A stretch of 64,000 nt of DNA from Triops longicaudatus (lineage: Eukaryota; Arthropoda; Branchiopoda; Notostraca; Triopsidae). Both the position numbers and the translations under genes were made by a program. The notes under the pieces are model-generated. The model was not told the DNA's origin. It saw only the letters and a program-made list of their open reading frames with translations, and ran no database searches. This document shows positions 1 to 10,950 of this stretch, piece by piece. Within the stretch, counting starts at the first letter, position 1, and each line of letters opens with the position of its first letter. The DNA lies in the NCBI GenBank assembly GCA_022885665.1, contig JAGQDJ010000023.1, forward strand, positions 682,001 through 746,000, read 5' to 3'.

Positions 1-12
1 AGATTCAATAAT

Positions 13-18
13 TTTATT
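13..18 (-). terminator. Candidate Delta poly(A) signal AATAAA
   Basis: TTTATT on the plus strand reads AATAAA on the minus strand. It lies at the window edge and downstream of Delta. The cleavage site would fall at or beyond position 1, so the downstream element cannot be examined. Confidence 0.45.
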
Positions 19-144
19 TTCAGTCTTTTTCTGTCGCACAATATTTTTGGGCGGCGGGCAAGGCACATGGCAAAAAGTTTTCTAAACCTGGTTCTTCCAG
101 GATTTTTTTCCGTTGCGTTTTCTGTACAAAATAGCCATACAATC

Positions 145-152
145 TATGTACA
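145..152 (-). promoter_or_regulatory. Pumilio-type element TGTACATA
   Basis: The minus strand reads TGTACATA, a match to the Pumilio consensus TGTANATA, near the distal end of the putative Delta 3' UTR. A single octamer match may be chance. Confidence 0.25.
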
Positions 153-1247
153 CAGCTTTTATATACCATAATTACAGTTGGGTGAGCCATAAAACTTGCA
201 TAGGGGCCTTGTATATGTTTATAGAAAAAAAAAAACACTTTATACTGTGTGGACTGTTTTGCCAAGTTGCTTTTCACATCAGAAGTTAAAGGTGGTAGTA
301 TATAATGCTGCTGGGTGTTTCAGAACCTATTGACATGTAAGCAAAGGTTGCAACTGTCTTACAAGAGCCGAGCTTTTTTTCCTTAGCTACAAATAAAATT
401 AAGCTGATATCCTTTTTCTAAGGAGGATCAATTGTGGGGGCACAAGTAATACTTAAGAACCTCTCAACTTAAGAACATTCCGTCAATCATTGACTTAGTT
501 TGAGAAACAAAAGACAAAATCACTCACGAGGACTTGGTTTTCTAAAAAATGAGGGTAAAAATGGGGGAGGAACGCGAATGGAAACTGAACGTGTGGGTGG
601 GAAACTCATAGGCTTTACAAATACAGGGAGAAAAAGTTGCTCGATGGTTTTTTACGAGTCCGAAGGACTTGTCTTTGTTCCAAGACAGCGTCTGGCATTT
701 GATAGGAAATTATGAACAGTAATTATTTCGGAGCAGAGGAATCTTTGTCAGAGGTATAATGTGAAGAACACGTAAATCTTTGATGGGAGTGAGAGAAAAG
801 TGAAAAGTAACACGGTAAGAAATGTGAGCGGATGACTGTTCAACTTGGCGCAAATTCTCAACGTAAGCTTTTGTTTCCTGCCATGTTTCCATTAACGACC
901 GGAATTCGAAATTACACAAAAAGTCAATCGATAGGGTTTTTAATATACAACAATAAACTCTCGAAATCAAAGTGAGATCCGTAAAATGTTAGGCCCAAGT
1001 AAGTTTTCATAGCTGCTGCGCTGCAAAGGAGGCTGGCTGTCTTGCTTTTTGTGCATCACCGAAGTCCCCAGTTACCAATTTCCTTTCGTCACCACGTCAT
1101 TGGGATCAGGATAGGGTACGGGGAGCCAAGGGTTTGTATGCGTTGTGCCACAGGTGATAACGATCCGACGCCGCTGCCAAACCACAATTCATATTTCGTC
1201 CTTCCTTCAGTCGCTAACTCAAATAATTTAAATCTTCACAGAGGGAC

Positions 1248-1258
1248 ATCACATCACA
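1248..1258 (-). promoter_or_regulatory. Two overlapping K-box hexamers in the putative Delta 3' UTR
   Basis: The minus strand reads TGTGATGTGAT, which is two overlapping TGTGAT K-boxes. In Drosophila Notch-pathway 3' UTRs, K-boxes are seed matches for the miR-2/miR-13 family. Function here is inferred only. Confidence 0.3.
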
Positions 1259-2771
1259 TCGTTTTTCATGAAGGGCGTAGGCTGCAATTTTACACGCAGA
1301 TTTGTGCTACAGCTACCAAACTTCCCAGGTCTCAGGACTTGGAAAAGCTGCCAATGCTTCCATTCCACCTTATTAGACAGCAGTGGCTAGAACATCTTCA
1401 TCCAACCGGCAGTCGCTTGGCCTCTTCAGCAATGAAGGGTCACTAGAATGACAAAAAAAATGTAGGTATTAATTAACTGGGTCAATTTTGCTAATTACAC
1501 ATGTGTCCAATGAAAGCGACGCAAAAAAGAGAAAGTGGCGAAGGAAGGATGGACATTGTGTTGGTCAGAGCAGCTTGAGGGTTTAGCCTTACACTTTCCT
1601 TCGGGCTACACGTTTCGGCTATTGGAAAAGTAGACCTGTACTTCACTTGAAGGCAAACGGCAATTTTTTCTCTTTCTCACCGTCCATAGCATAAAAATAT
1701 GCTACGAAACTAGTAACTAACTCGTGCTGATGGCAATGCCTAACTTTTTCTACTTCTCACTCGATGGGCGGTGCTTCGATGTACCTAGCAATATTGTGTT
1801 CTGATATTATTGGTCAGGCGAAGTTGCACGTCACATCCTGTGTTAGTGTGAGTCCCTGGCTCGAGGCGCACTCTCATACATTGAAGTCAATTATTACCTG
1901 CAGCAACGCTTCCTGCGATTTAAATGACGAGCTGGAAGGCAGCTGGGGGGCTTTTCATCATATGTTAGATGACTTTTCTAGCCATTGCGAAACATTAATG
2001 GTACCTTTCCAAGTTACGCTAAGTTAATACTGATGTAGCCAAAATGTCGCTCAAAATAATCCCTTGCGCCCACCTTTTAGTGTTTCAGGTTTAATTGGAT
2101 GAGAAAAGAACGTTGTTGCCAAAAAAAAAAAAACTGCAGTTAGGAGTCATTAACTATACAAAGTTTGAGTTGTTGTCTCAACGATCAAGTTTTCTGGACG
2201 AGGAAAAGAAGTTTGGCGGTAAAGACTTAAAAGATTTTGGGCCCTGAAAATCTGAAGCGAAGTTAGCCAAGCATGCAATCTCACGCTCTTCGGAACACTT
2301 CAGTTTGGCCAGTCATCGTCTTCCCGCGCCAGGCAGTCAACCAAGCTATTGTTTTTACCGTCGCTCGACGGTCCCATCCTCGTCGCTCGAAATCCATCAA
2401 GTGTCATGCAAAAACCTGTACAAACTCTTAGGCTTCCTCGCAAAGCCACAATGGTTCGTTTACAGCGTCACAAAAAGGACGCCACCTCGTTACTGAGATT
2501 TCAAAGCATTTAGTCAGGTGCCGAATTACTTTCACCACTTATCAAGTAGACTTTTCACCTAAATTTCCTTGTCAGTACAAGAATTGACATTTGCAATTTC
2601 CACAGCAAGTCTGCTGCTAGTGATTCTCCTCCCCTACTATTCTAATTAAGCCAATTACTACCAAGACTTCAGGTACCGAAATAGTTATAGCAAAAAAGAA
2701 GTCGGGAGACTGTCAGACGACGTTCCGGGCTGCGCTAACTATCTCCTGGACTAACTCGTTTGTTTGGTTGG

Positions 2772-2780
2772 CGTGGGAAC
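2772..2780 (+). promoter_or_regulatory. Consensus Su(H)/CSL site
   Basis: CGTGGGAAC fits the high-affinity Su(H) consensus YGTGGGAAM and lies just downstream of the Delta stop codon. The Notch effector Su(H) often feeds back on pathway genes, but one nine-base match in several kb can be chance. Confidence 0.25.
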
Positions 2781-2987
2781 CCGAACCCGAAAGCGCCAAA
2801 AGTCGGTTGGTTGATTTTTATTTTCCGGGCGAAAGTTATCCAGGACAATAGATAGTTGAGGAAGGTCAGGGTAAAGTCCATGTTTGAAAGAATACAGGTT
2901 AGCAACTTTTTGGGTTAAAGGCGGAAAGTAAAGCAAGTTAAAACCAGCAGGGAGAGGCTACTTTAAGGGGAAACTAGTGGTTGAGGC

Positions 2988-4545
2988 TTACCTAGGATTG
3001 CAATAAATGCTGCTGTCCATGAGTCTGTTATCCAAAGGTGCTGATCGGTGTAAACTGTCGTACTCCTTGTCTAACTTATCCGCGGCACTGACGACCGAAC
3101 CTCTGTGGCACTGCACTGTACTGTTTGTGTTCACTGACTTAAAAGAAGATGTGGGGTGGTTAATGTAATTTTTGTTGCTACTCGCTGCCGAGAGCATTTT
3201 GGTCCGTTGAGGCAGCGTGGTATACACGTGCTCTTTGGCCATGTACTCAGGGTCAATATTGTCTCCATGCGGGTGAGCGTTGACACACTTGGACTTGGGG
3301 TAATCCAACGCATTGACTATGCGGTGTTCCTTGCCGTACGAGTCCATTTTGTCGCTGATTTGGTGCACTGCATTTTGCTCATTCTGACGACGGGCTTCTT
3401 CATCGGCCTTGCTTTGTGCGCGTCTCCTGCGTCGCTTCATGACCATGATGACCACACAAGACACTAGCGCCAGGATGGGCACAGCGGTGGAGAAAGTGGC
3501 GATGAGGACCACTTGCTCCGTCGTTAAAGGGGCATTATCGGCCTGGTCGGGACTTTTCGATGACAACACAGCCAACATGGGCGACTGCTGAAGCAGATCA
3601 GGGCTGAAGCGTTCGCACATTTGACCAGCGTAGCCCGGCGCACAGCGACACTCAAACTCATTGACGCGGTCCAAGCAGGTTCCGCCGTTGCGGCAAGGGT
3701 TGGGGGCGCATTCGTTGATCTCCACACTGCAATCTTTGCCAGTAAAGCCGGGTTTACACGTGCAGTTGTAGTCATTGACGAGATCGTGGCAGAGCCCTCC
3801 GTTGGCGCACGGTTTGGTCAGGCAGTCATCCACGTTCGTTTGACACAAGGAACCCACAAAGCCCGGGACGCAGACGCAGCGGAAGGAGTTGACCATGTCC
3901 ACACAAGTACCTTGGTTGAGGCAAGGGTTGTTGGAGCAGTCATTGATGTCCGTTTGGCAGAGCTCGCCGGTGAAGCCCGCGGGGCAGATACACTTGAAGC
4001 CGTAGAGTTCATCAATGCAAGAGCCACCGTTCTGGCAGCGATTAATCGCACAATCGTCCACCTGATGACCACAGTTGATGCCATCGAAACCAGCGGGACA
4101 AAGGCACATGTAGCCTTCCGGTGTATCCAAACATGTCGCGCCGTGAAGACAGGGTGCATCTTGGCAGGTTTGGGCTGAAGTTTCGCATCGTCGCCCGTGG
4201 AACCCGGGTGGGCACTCGCAGGTGACATTGGCCCCGGTGCTCCCGGTACACTTCCCCCCGTTGAGGCAGGGATGGTGGGTGCAGTCATCCAGTACGATTT
4301 CGCAGTTGGTCCCCGTGAAGCCGGGCGGGCAGGTGCAAGTGTACGAGCCCTGGCCGGTATTGAGGCAAGTGGCGCCGTTGCGGCAAGGCTTGTGGTTGGT
4401 GCAGTAGTTCAAGTCTTGGTTGCAGAACAAACCGCCCCAGCCTTCGTTGCACTTGCATTGCCACGGTTCTTGGCAAGTGCCGTGCAAGCAGCCAGGGTAG
4501 CGAATGCACTCATCGCACAATCGACCTTGCCAACCTGTGCGACAT
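2988..4545 (-). CDS. Dl: Delta coding exon 6 (EGF repeats 1-9, membrane helix, tail)
   Basis: This exon starts CRTGWQGRLCDEC after a TTTGTAG acceptor. It completes EGF1, carries EGF2-9, a linker, the membrane helix ending VVIMVM, a basic anchor and the intracellular tail with RRQNEQNAV. The frame stops at TAA (2990-2988). The sequence there is CCTAG|GTAAGC, so a donor at 2991/2990 could instead splice to a small further exon that I could not find. I searched 1-2987 by eye for a terminal ATEV-like end, as in vertebrate DLL1, and saw none. Confidence 0.92.
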
Positions 4546-7500
4546 CTACAAACAATTGAGAAATTAATAAATGCAACTTCCCTCATTAAAAGAACATGTT
4601 GCGTGTTTCATTGAGTTTTCTTAATGACGTGCCAAGTCCATTCATTCACGCCAGGTATAGCGAGACCTACCAAAGCGGCAAGGAGCTTGTGGCCCCGGGG
4701 CAAAAAGTTCGATGGCTTGATTTTTCATTTTCTAGTTTTATTATCCCCCACAACAGAAAAAAATCCCAATCAAAAACGATAATCGGGACTTCCGTCCTTT
4801 TGCTCCACTTCGATGGCAGCCAAAGAGGGCAAAGAAAAGCTCGTTTGCACTTTTTTGCTGACAAGCCTCGGCGTCCTTGGTCTTAGTTGCATGCTTGTTT
4901 TGCTTTTCTCGCGTGGGTTTGGTTCAGCACGAGTGGCAACAAAAGCAAGCAACAAGTCAGGCCTCACCATTGACACCGAACAAGTTAAGAAATCTTGTAT
5001 TTTAACTGGGGGTCTTTTCCGGTGCTCGCCTTTCTCGTTAAATATACAAAAACGAATCAACTATTCCAATTTCCTCTCCAATAAAAAAAAGTAAAAATGG
5101 TTGAACTTACTTGCACTCGTTGGGTTCGCTGCAATGGCCGTGTTCCTTATGACATCCTGGCAAGCACATGGCTGAAAGAAACGGAAAAGAGCAAACGGTT
5201 AGCTAACTGCGGTTTATGGGTGGAAAGGTGTAACCAGCCAAAAACAGCCCATAATTAAAACACGGATGAAATGTAACAGTGACGGGTGGGGGGGGGGTGT
5301 TAGGTAGACCATAAGTTACCGCCTTGTGTCAAAGGCGACCCCGAACCGCCTTCCGAGTGGGGGAGGGGAAACAGCGAAAGGTTTTGGTAACCTTTGTTCG
5401 GTTGTGACAAGTGAACCTGAACTTTTCCGCGCCTTGACGGAGTCTGGGAAAAAGCTGGCACTGGAAAACGGTGCATTCCAGACGCCGTATTTGGTTCGGC
5501 CTTAATTTGACTAATTTAACGTGGGCAATCAATCTTGGGTACGTTTCGCGCAGTAAACGGTTCTGGTGACGGCTCCCGAGTACGGGAACGTTCGCTGTTA
5601 GCGGTTCACAGCCTCCTTTTCTTAAGACTAACTCAGATGCTCACCGTCGCCCAGAGAGCAATCGCTAGCGCCCGAACACACAGAAAAATTCTATTGGGAA
5701 GGTCGAAGTATCGTGTGCAGCTTACTAATTGAATTCCCAGACCTGATAGGTTCTATTCATCTTGTTTGCGACACGCTGCAGACTTATTACGTACGGCTTA
5801 GCATGATGTATGAGTTTACCCGGGTCGCGTCGCATCTGTTCATCTTTTACAATGCGTTTACCTGAGACAGATGGCACCGAGAGGCGCCGAGGACTAAAAA
5901 GTGGGAAGACGACGGTTATCAAGAGGATGATGGTTTTCGTTGTATTCAATCGATGAATGTAGAGTCGAGGCAGGGTGCTCTTGCCTGGCTGTGAGGGTAT
6001 AGCATTATGAGGGTGGACAGCTGCCACGTGACCCAAGTAGCTACTTGGTTTTAGTGCGGGTAGTAACATTAAGGGGGGTTTTTCCCTTTCAAGAAAAGCG
6101 GAACGGAACCCCTTGTCTTGTTGTTCGGCCCCATTCAAAACTGTCGTATAGGTAAAGGCTTGCCACATACATCCACATGCATATACGTTTCGTTTCCTCC
6201 TCCGGTAACGTTGCCTTTTGGTACCTTTTGTGTCCCCTCACCTGTGGCAACAGCCACACCATGCAACCAACCCAACTTCTCCCAAGAAAAAGACAAAAAG
6301 GGCGGACTTTGGGAGAACCGGTCCTGTCTTGCCCAGCTATATACCCAAGACCCCTTCTGGGCATCGCTGGAGCCTGGGAAAGTTCCTCCGGCTCTTAGTT
6401 CCTTTGCATTTACTTTGCTTCCTTACTTACCATCCCAAATTTAAAGCTTCCTAGCACTGAGAACTTCTCTTGTTGGACACATCAACATTAAACAAACTGG
6501 CTCCCAACAAGAATATGAAGACAAGGCTCATTTTACAAGTTGGGAAAGTCCGTCAAGGAATGTTCGAACTGGGGCTCAAAGGACTAACTTGAATCAAAAG
6601 CAGCACTTATCGATAGGAAAAGACTTAAAAGAGTGTGTTTGGGGGTGATTAGAAGCTTACTAAACTAGGGCGCGAAAAGTATTGCCAGTGAAAAAGAAAA
6701 ACAACGGGGCGTCTTCTCAGTGGCAGGTAGGTAACTAGCAAACTGCGGGCTTTCAACTTCTTTTTGGAGAAGCTTTTGGTAGAAACCGTGGAGTGATGAC
6801 GCCGGTTTTCCCATGACCTTTAGCCTGCAGATCATGACACCCCAAGACAAGCAAGAATCTATCTTGAGGGAAGCTTTCTTCAACTTTTTCAACTGCTACG
6901 TAAGCATCCTTAATCGTTGTTTGGGCTAACGTCGTGATTACATCTGCTCAATTCCCTGCGACCTCAACACTCTTCTTGACCATAAGAACGCCTGAGTGGC
7001 CTCGGCTTTTGCGTTCCCACCAACTTCCCCCCAAGACGTGGTCCAGGCGTCGTTTTCCAATCCACAAGTGCGTCGTAATTGCCAGGAAGCATAGTACCCA
7101 AGAGGAATACGGAGGAAGTAGCAAAGGGGGAAAAAGAGGTAAAAGGGGAGGAAGCTTAGATTAACGTTGTAACCAAAGAGGTAGGAAAAGCACAGGCAGA
7201 ACTCGCAAGGAAAAAAGGGGTGATTTCCCACTCCGGAAGTGGAGACCTCTTCTGCTCCTCAAGCTAAAAGCACACGACTGCGTCGTTTAAAAATCGCCCA
7301 AGGCGTCGTCGATCGTCGACGACGTCTCTTCCTTGGAAAGGTACGCTTTATACCGCAAACGCGTTTTATAGGCTTTAGGGTGTCAGGGAGGGCACAAACA
7401 AAGGCAAGAGACCATGGGTAAATAGTTAGGGATTTAAGCGGCGACACACGATGTGAATGGCGTGCTTACCTTTCTCGCAATAGGTTCCAGTCCAGCCGGG

Positions 7501-10500
7501 CAAACAGACTAGGTCGCCTTCCGATGAACACGTGTAATGACCAAAGACATCATCACGGGGTTTGCAGTGTTTGTTGCAGTTATCACCGTAATAATGCGGG
7601 TCACAACGGACTCGGTAACCATACTCCAAAACCTGCTGACCACCGTGCGACGTACTCACTTTGTACGTGTCGTTCTTCCAGTTGTCGCCCGCGTACAATG
7701 TGCGTTGGATAGCCATACGCATCACCAAGGCTTTACCTAGAAAAAGACATGTCTCATTAGTCCATACATTCAAAGAAGCGCCCCTTTCTCACATGGACAG
7801 ATGTGTAGCACGGCATGGGCTTATCTCTTCTGAGTGTATGCCCCATTCCCCCAGATTACATTATCAAAATTCGAGGAGGGAACATTTGTGCTTGAAAACA
7901 TGATTGTCTAACAAGTAGGCTATAACTTATTTTCTTTTTCGAAGTGTGGCTGACTGAGGTGGGAAGGGGATAAGACGATCGGAGTCTCCTGAACGGAAAA
8001 ACGAGAAGTTTTACGAGAGAGTCTTGTGTCTTTCAAACTAATGAATGAGCACTGGTCGAGTATGTGTTTCTGACCGTCTCCCTCATCCTCCCACGCTCTG
8101 AAAGGTCCGGTAACCCGTGCAAGCGGTAAGCTTCTATGAAACAGATGGTCGTCGAGGAGAATAGGTCTACACTCTCTCGACCGCTTTTCGCCTCTTTCAG
8201 GACAGCATTTGGCAGCCTAGGCATCAACCACCGGATGGAAACCCCAAACTGTTCCTCCTACTCCAGAAGGGGATGAAGGGAGAAGAGTTTTGGTTTATTT
8301 CCTATAGGTCTCCTTTTGGCTGTGGTTCCGCAGAAAAAAGTTTCATGCTAAAAGGGGGGTTCCGAATCTTGGCAGATGTTTTGCTCAGCTATTGTGACAT
8401 TTATTCTAACAAGAAAACCCTGGCTAAGACATAGGACTGCAGATAACCTTAGTCGTATTTGCACCGTGTCCGTTTCATGATAGCACAAATTAAGAAGCGA
8501 AAAAAGAGTCCCGTTCTAAACATTGTGATTTGATTGGCTTTTTATGCGCACTTGCTAGTGTGGTGCGGTAACAAGTCGCCAAAGTGTTGGAGTACAGAAG
8601 TCGCTAACCTCCTGGGAAAATCTTGGCAAGGAAAAAGGAAGTAGCGCAGAAGTGGTACTTGCAAGCATGTACGCACCTTAGTGTGGCCAAGACATGAGAA
8701 ACAAAAACAGCGTTGGACTGAATGGACACCAACAAGAGGCTTCCGAAACGTGTTGCCTAGTGAGTAGAGACCATATGTATACGGTCTATATGGTTCAAGT
8801 GAAATGTTAGGCTCATAGGCACCCAACAGCAAATGACCGGAAGTCCAAATTACAGCCATAGGGAGGCTACTGGGAAAGCGCTGGCCAAAGAAAAGAAACA
8901 AGTTCGTCCTGCCTTGTTGTGGTAGAGGAGCTTCACGAAGCTCAACAAGAGAGAAAACGCTACTGGGTTCTCTCGTCATGCAGGGGTGATTGCCGCGATG
9001 GTTCTGCATGTAACGTGTTGCGTCTCCGGGGCATAACAAACTTTGATGAATGTTCTCTTCGGTTCTGCTAATTTCCCGAAACCCCTTTTTAGTACCTTTT
9101 TTATATTCTCCAGTTACAAGAAAGGAGGACTTACTTATAACGAGGCTTATGCGAACTCGGGTACTTTTTTTAATATATGTCGAAACGAGGGCGATTTCAT
9201 TGAGGGAAAGAAAAGGTATTGGTTATTGCTAGTTGTGGAACTTGCTGAGAATCCCGCAGGAGCAGCGATAGCTGTGGCGGTTGTCAGATGTATAGACTCC
9301 GATAAGCGGGTTAAGAAATCATTATTTTTCCTGATTCCATCTTTTGTGTGGAGATGGGAGCTTTTCAGTGTCTTATAGGACGGGTGAAACTAACCAGGAC
9401 GGATACGGCGGAGCGCATATGCTGGCTGAGATTGATATATACACCTGAGAGGTAAGAAAAGGGGAACTAGTGGCCCTGGACTGGTGTAGCTGGCCCTTCT
9501 TGAACAGAAATCGTGGTTCCAGACTTGAGACGCTGGGAACCAAGCGAAAACCTTTGGATTGAGACGGGAAGCCTGGGAAAAACGAAGGGCACCCAAGGGT
9601 TCCCTGCTCCCTTGTTCCGCCACCTTTTTATATATTTTCTTTTCTAGCTTTTCAGGTCCCTTTTTTCTCTTTGCTGACAAGAAAGAGACGAGAAAGAAAT
9701 CTTTTTCATAAGACTCCTCCAGCTCTTTTCGACACAAGCGTGTTTAATAGGAAATTTTCTTAAGATAATCGAATGCAGTACCGCACTAGAATCCTCCAGG
9801 TTTCAATAATGAACATATTTTTTTTTCTTACCTGCTGGCATGGATCCATTAGCTGGAGCTTCATGCAAGGCGTCAACGATAAGGACAAAATCACCCTGAA
9901 AAATAAACATATACAATTAGTACTGGAGGGGGGAGGTCAAATTAACTTCTTGAGCCTAAAGCCCTTCAAGGAGAAAGGTTGATTATGTGCCAGAACCATA
10001 ATATGTTCATGAGGACTTTGGCCTTTTACTCTCCGGGAAAGAAAAAATGGGGGAAGCTGGGTAATTGTAAACTGCAAAAATTAAGAGTAGCTTCTGGGCC
10101 TTTATGAAGAGCTTAAAGGATGCACAAGCGGTTAAACATAAGCACGTAGAGGTAACTGAAAAATAAATCGTCAAACTTGACAAGTGATGACGAGTGTGAG
10201 TGTGTGTGAGATCCCCAAAGGAAAAGAAAATGCGATTCATAGACAAGGAAAACAAGCTGGGAGTTCTTAATCTCTTAAGGGAGGAAAAAAGGTAAACAGT
10301 ACTCGAACGAGAGAATTTTCACTAGCTTAGCTCCGAGTAAATATGCGGTTACTTTAGAACAGTGAACAATGTTGAAACAAAAGGTTGAGCAGCTAGCATC
10401 AAGAGGCTGAGAAAGTTCGCTAGGTTACGTTCACAGAAGCTTGAGTACTGAAGGTTTCTTTGCCCAAGACTTACCGGCCAGGTGAACCCGAATGGGAACT

Positions 10501-10950
10501 GCATAGGGTTGATAAATCCAGAGATAGTTTTAGAGGCATCATCACCCAACACTACACTATTGTTGGCTAACACGGGCGTAATTAAACCGCCATACGTGCA
10601 TGGAGGATTGGGATCGATATTGGCTTGATAATGCTTTAAACACACTTGGAATTTGGTCACACAAGTGGCACTGCAAGCACCATTATTAGAGAGACGTAAT
10701 CCACGGCAACAATTGCCCTCCACATCACGACCCAGGTCGTTTCTAAACGAGCGTAAGCGCAATTCGAAAACTCCGGAGCTGGACACCTAAAAGAATCACA
10801 AGAAACGGACGTTTAAAGGAGTTGTTAACCGAGCGTACGGCACTTGGATGAATCAAGACAATCAAAAGGACAAACAATAATTACTCGGGTAGTAAGGAAA
10901 ACGACCAAGACGGAAATCACTGCTGCGACGAAGTGGTGAAGGCAACCCAT
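2988..10950 (-). CDS. Dl: Delta, transmembrane Notch ligand (six coding exons, complete)
   Basis: Delta is the DSL-family membrane ligand that activates Notch on neighbouring cells. The coding exons are 10885-10950, 10475-10786, 9832-9895, 7470-7736, 5111-5171 and 2988-4545. All join in frame at GT-AG sites and give 775 residues. Order of domains: signal peptide (1-22), MNNL domain (about 23-150), DSL domain (about 190-234, six cysteines), nine EGF repeats (about 237-580), one membrane helix (about 602-626), a KRRRRR stop-transfer and a 149-residue tail. The tail contains NEQN (645-648), the motif known to bind the ubiquitin ligase Neuralized in Drosophila Delta. Nine EGF repeats match fly Delta. 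The order MNNL-DSL-EGF with no cysteine-rich juxtamembrane domain separates it from Serrate/Jagged. The 3' end is the least certain part, because the stop TAA overlaps a good splice donor. Identity is very secure. Confidence 0.96.
4546..5110 (-). other. Dl: Delta intron 5
   Basis: This is a 565-bp GT-AG intron. A 93-codon plus-strand frame inside it (4813-5094) has a hydrophobic stretch but no other sign of being a gene. Confidence 0.85.
5111..5171 (-). CDS. Dl: Delta coding exon 5 (first half of EGF repeat 1)
   Basis: This 61-nt exon reads MCLPGCHKEHGHCSEPNEC, the atypical first EGF repeat of Delta. It begins with 2 nt that complete an Ala codon and ends with AA, which complete a Lys codon with the first base of the next exon. 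The acceptor is TTTCTTTCAG and the donor is GCAA|GTAAGT. The short length hides it from simple open-frame searches. Confidence 0.95.
5172..7469 (-). other. Dl: Delta intron 4
   Basis: This is a 2.3-kb intron. It contains a G-run at about 5286-5297 and a near-palindromic GTCGTCGATCGTCGACGAC at about 7303-7321. No further exon or RNA gene is recognised. Confidence 0.85.
7470..7736 (-). CDS. Dl: Delta coding exon 4 (DSL domain)
   Basis: The exon has 267 nt. After a short linker it encodes the DSL domain: YRVRCDPHYYGDNCNKHC, then the FGHYTC and LVCLPGWTGTYC segments, with all six DSL cysteines present. The DSL domain binds Notch EGF11. The acceptor is TTTCTAG and the donor is AAAG|GTAAGC. Entry and exit phases fit both neighbours. 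Confidence 0.96.
7737..9831 (-). other. Dl: Delta intron 3
   Basis: This is a 2.1-kb intron between the end of MNNL and the DSL exon. I see no repeats or coding frames that I can support. Confidence 0.85.
9832..9895 (-). CDS. Dl: Delta coding exon 3 (end of MNNL domain)
   Basis: This is a 64-nt exon reading GDFVLIVDALHEAP, which matches the conserved stretch that follows FTWPG in Delta proteins. The acceptor is TTTTTCAG, the donor is GCAG|GTAAGA, and the exit phase is 1. It is too short to be seen as an open frame on its own and was placed by phase and by family pattern. Confidence 0.93.
9896..10474 (-). other. Dl: Delta intron 2
   Basis: This is a 579-bp intron with a short GT-rich stretch near 10190-10210. 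Nothing else is recognised. Confidence 0.85.
10475..10786 (-). CDS. Dl: Delta coding exon 2 (MNNL domain)
   Basis: This exon holds 104 codons in phase 0 at both ends. It begins VSSSGVFELRLRSF and carries the N-terminal MNNL module with NDLGRD, the CC pair and the C-C pattern of Notch ligands, and it ends in FTWP. The acceptor is CTTTTAG and the donor is CCG|GTAAGT. The domain contacts Notch EGF12 in known ligand structures. Confidence 0.95.
10885..10950 (-). CDS. Dl: Delta coding exon 1 (signal peptide)
   Basis: This 66-nt exon encodes 22 residues. ATG at 10950-10948 starts MGCLHHF, followed by a hydrophobic core of V, A, I, L and F, and ends in TTR. The donor is CGA|GTAATT. The intron is 98 bp, with a pyrimidine-rich 3' end and an acceptor CTTTTAG. 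The phase is 0 on both sides, so it joins directly to the VSSSGVFEL start of the next exon. A signal peptide exon at exactly this place is expected for Delta. The exon was found by reading rather than by similarity, and the 5' UTR limit is unknown. Confidence 0.85.

Larger units (their letters stand above)
1..2987 (-). other. Dl: Probable Delta 3' UTR / downstream region
   Basis: No convincing coding frame is seen on either strand. A minus-strand AATAAA lies at 18-13 and no better one is evident nearer the stop, so a 3' UTR of about 3 kb is plausible. Two overlapping K-box hexamers and one Pumilio-type octamer occur on the minus strand and are listed separately. If Delta splices at 2992 instead, part of this region is intron. 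The assignment is inferred from position and needs transcript data. Confidence 0.5.

Noticed and set aside
1042..1446. 134-codon plus-strand frame
   Set aside because: It is antisense to the probable Delta 3' UTR, His/Pro-rich without domain signature, with no splice sites or poly(A) signal to support it.
3621..4178. 185-codon plus-strand frame opposite Delta EGF repeats
   Set aside because: It is a shadow of the Delta coding exon. Its Ala/Val/Arg-rich repeats are the complement of the cysteine-rich EGF codons.
4813..5094. Plus-strand frame with a hydrophobic, signal-like stretch
   Set aside because: It lies inside Delta intron 5 on the opposite strand and is short, with no homology or transcript signals.
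5725..6168. 147-codon minus-strand frame
   Set aside because: It falls inside Delta intron 4, its composition is random-like, it overlaps other frames and it has no compatible splice sites.
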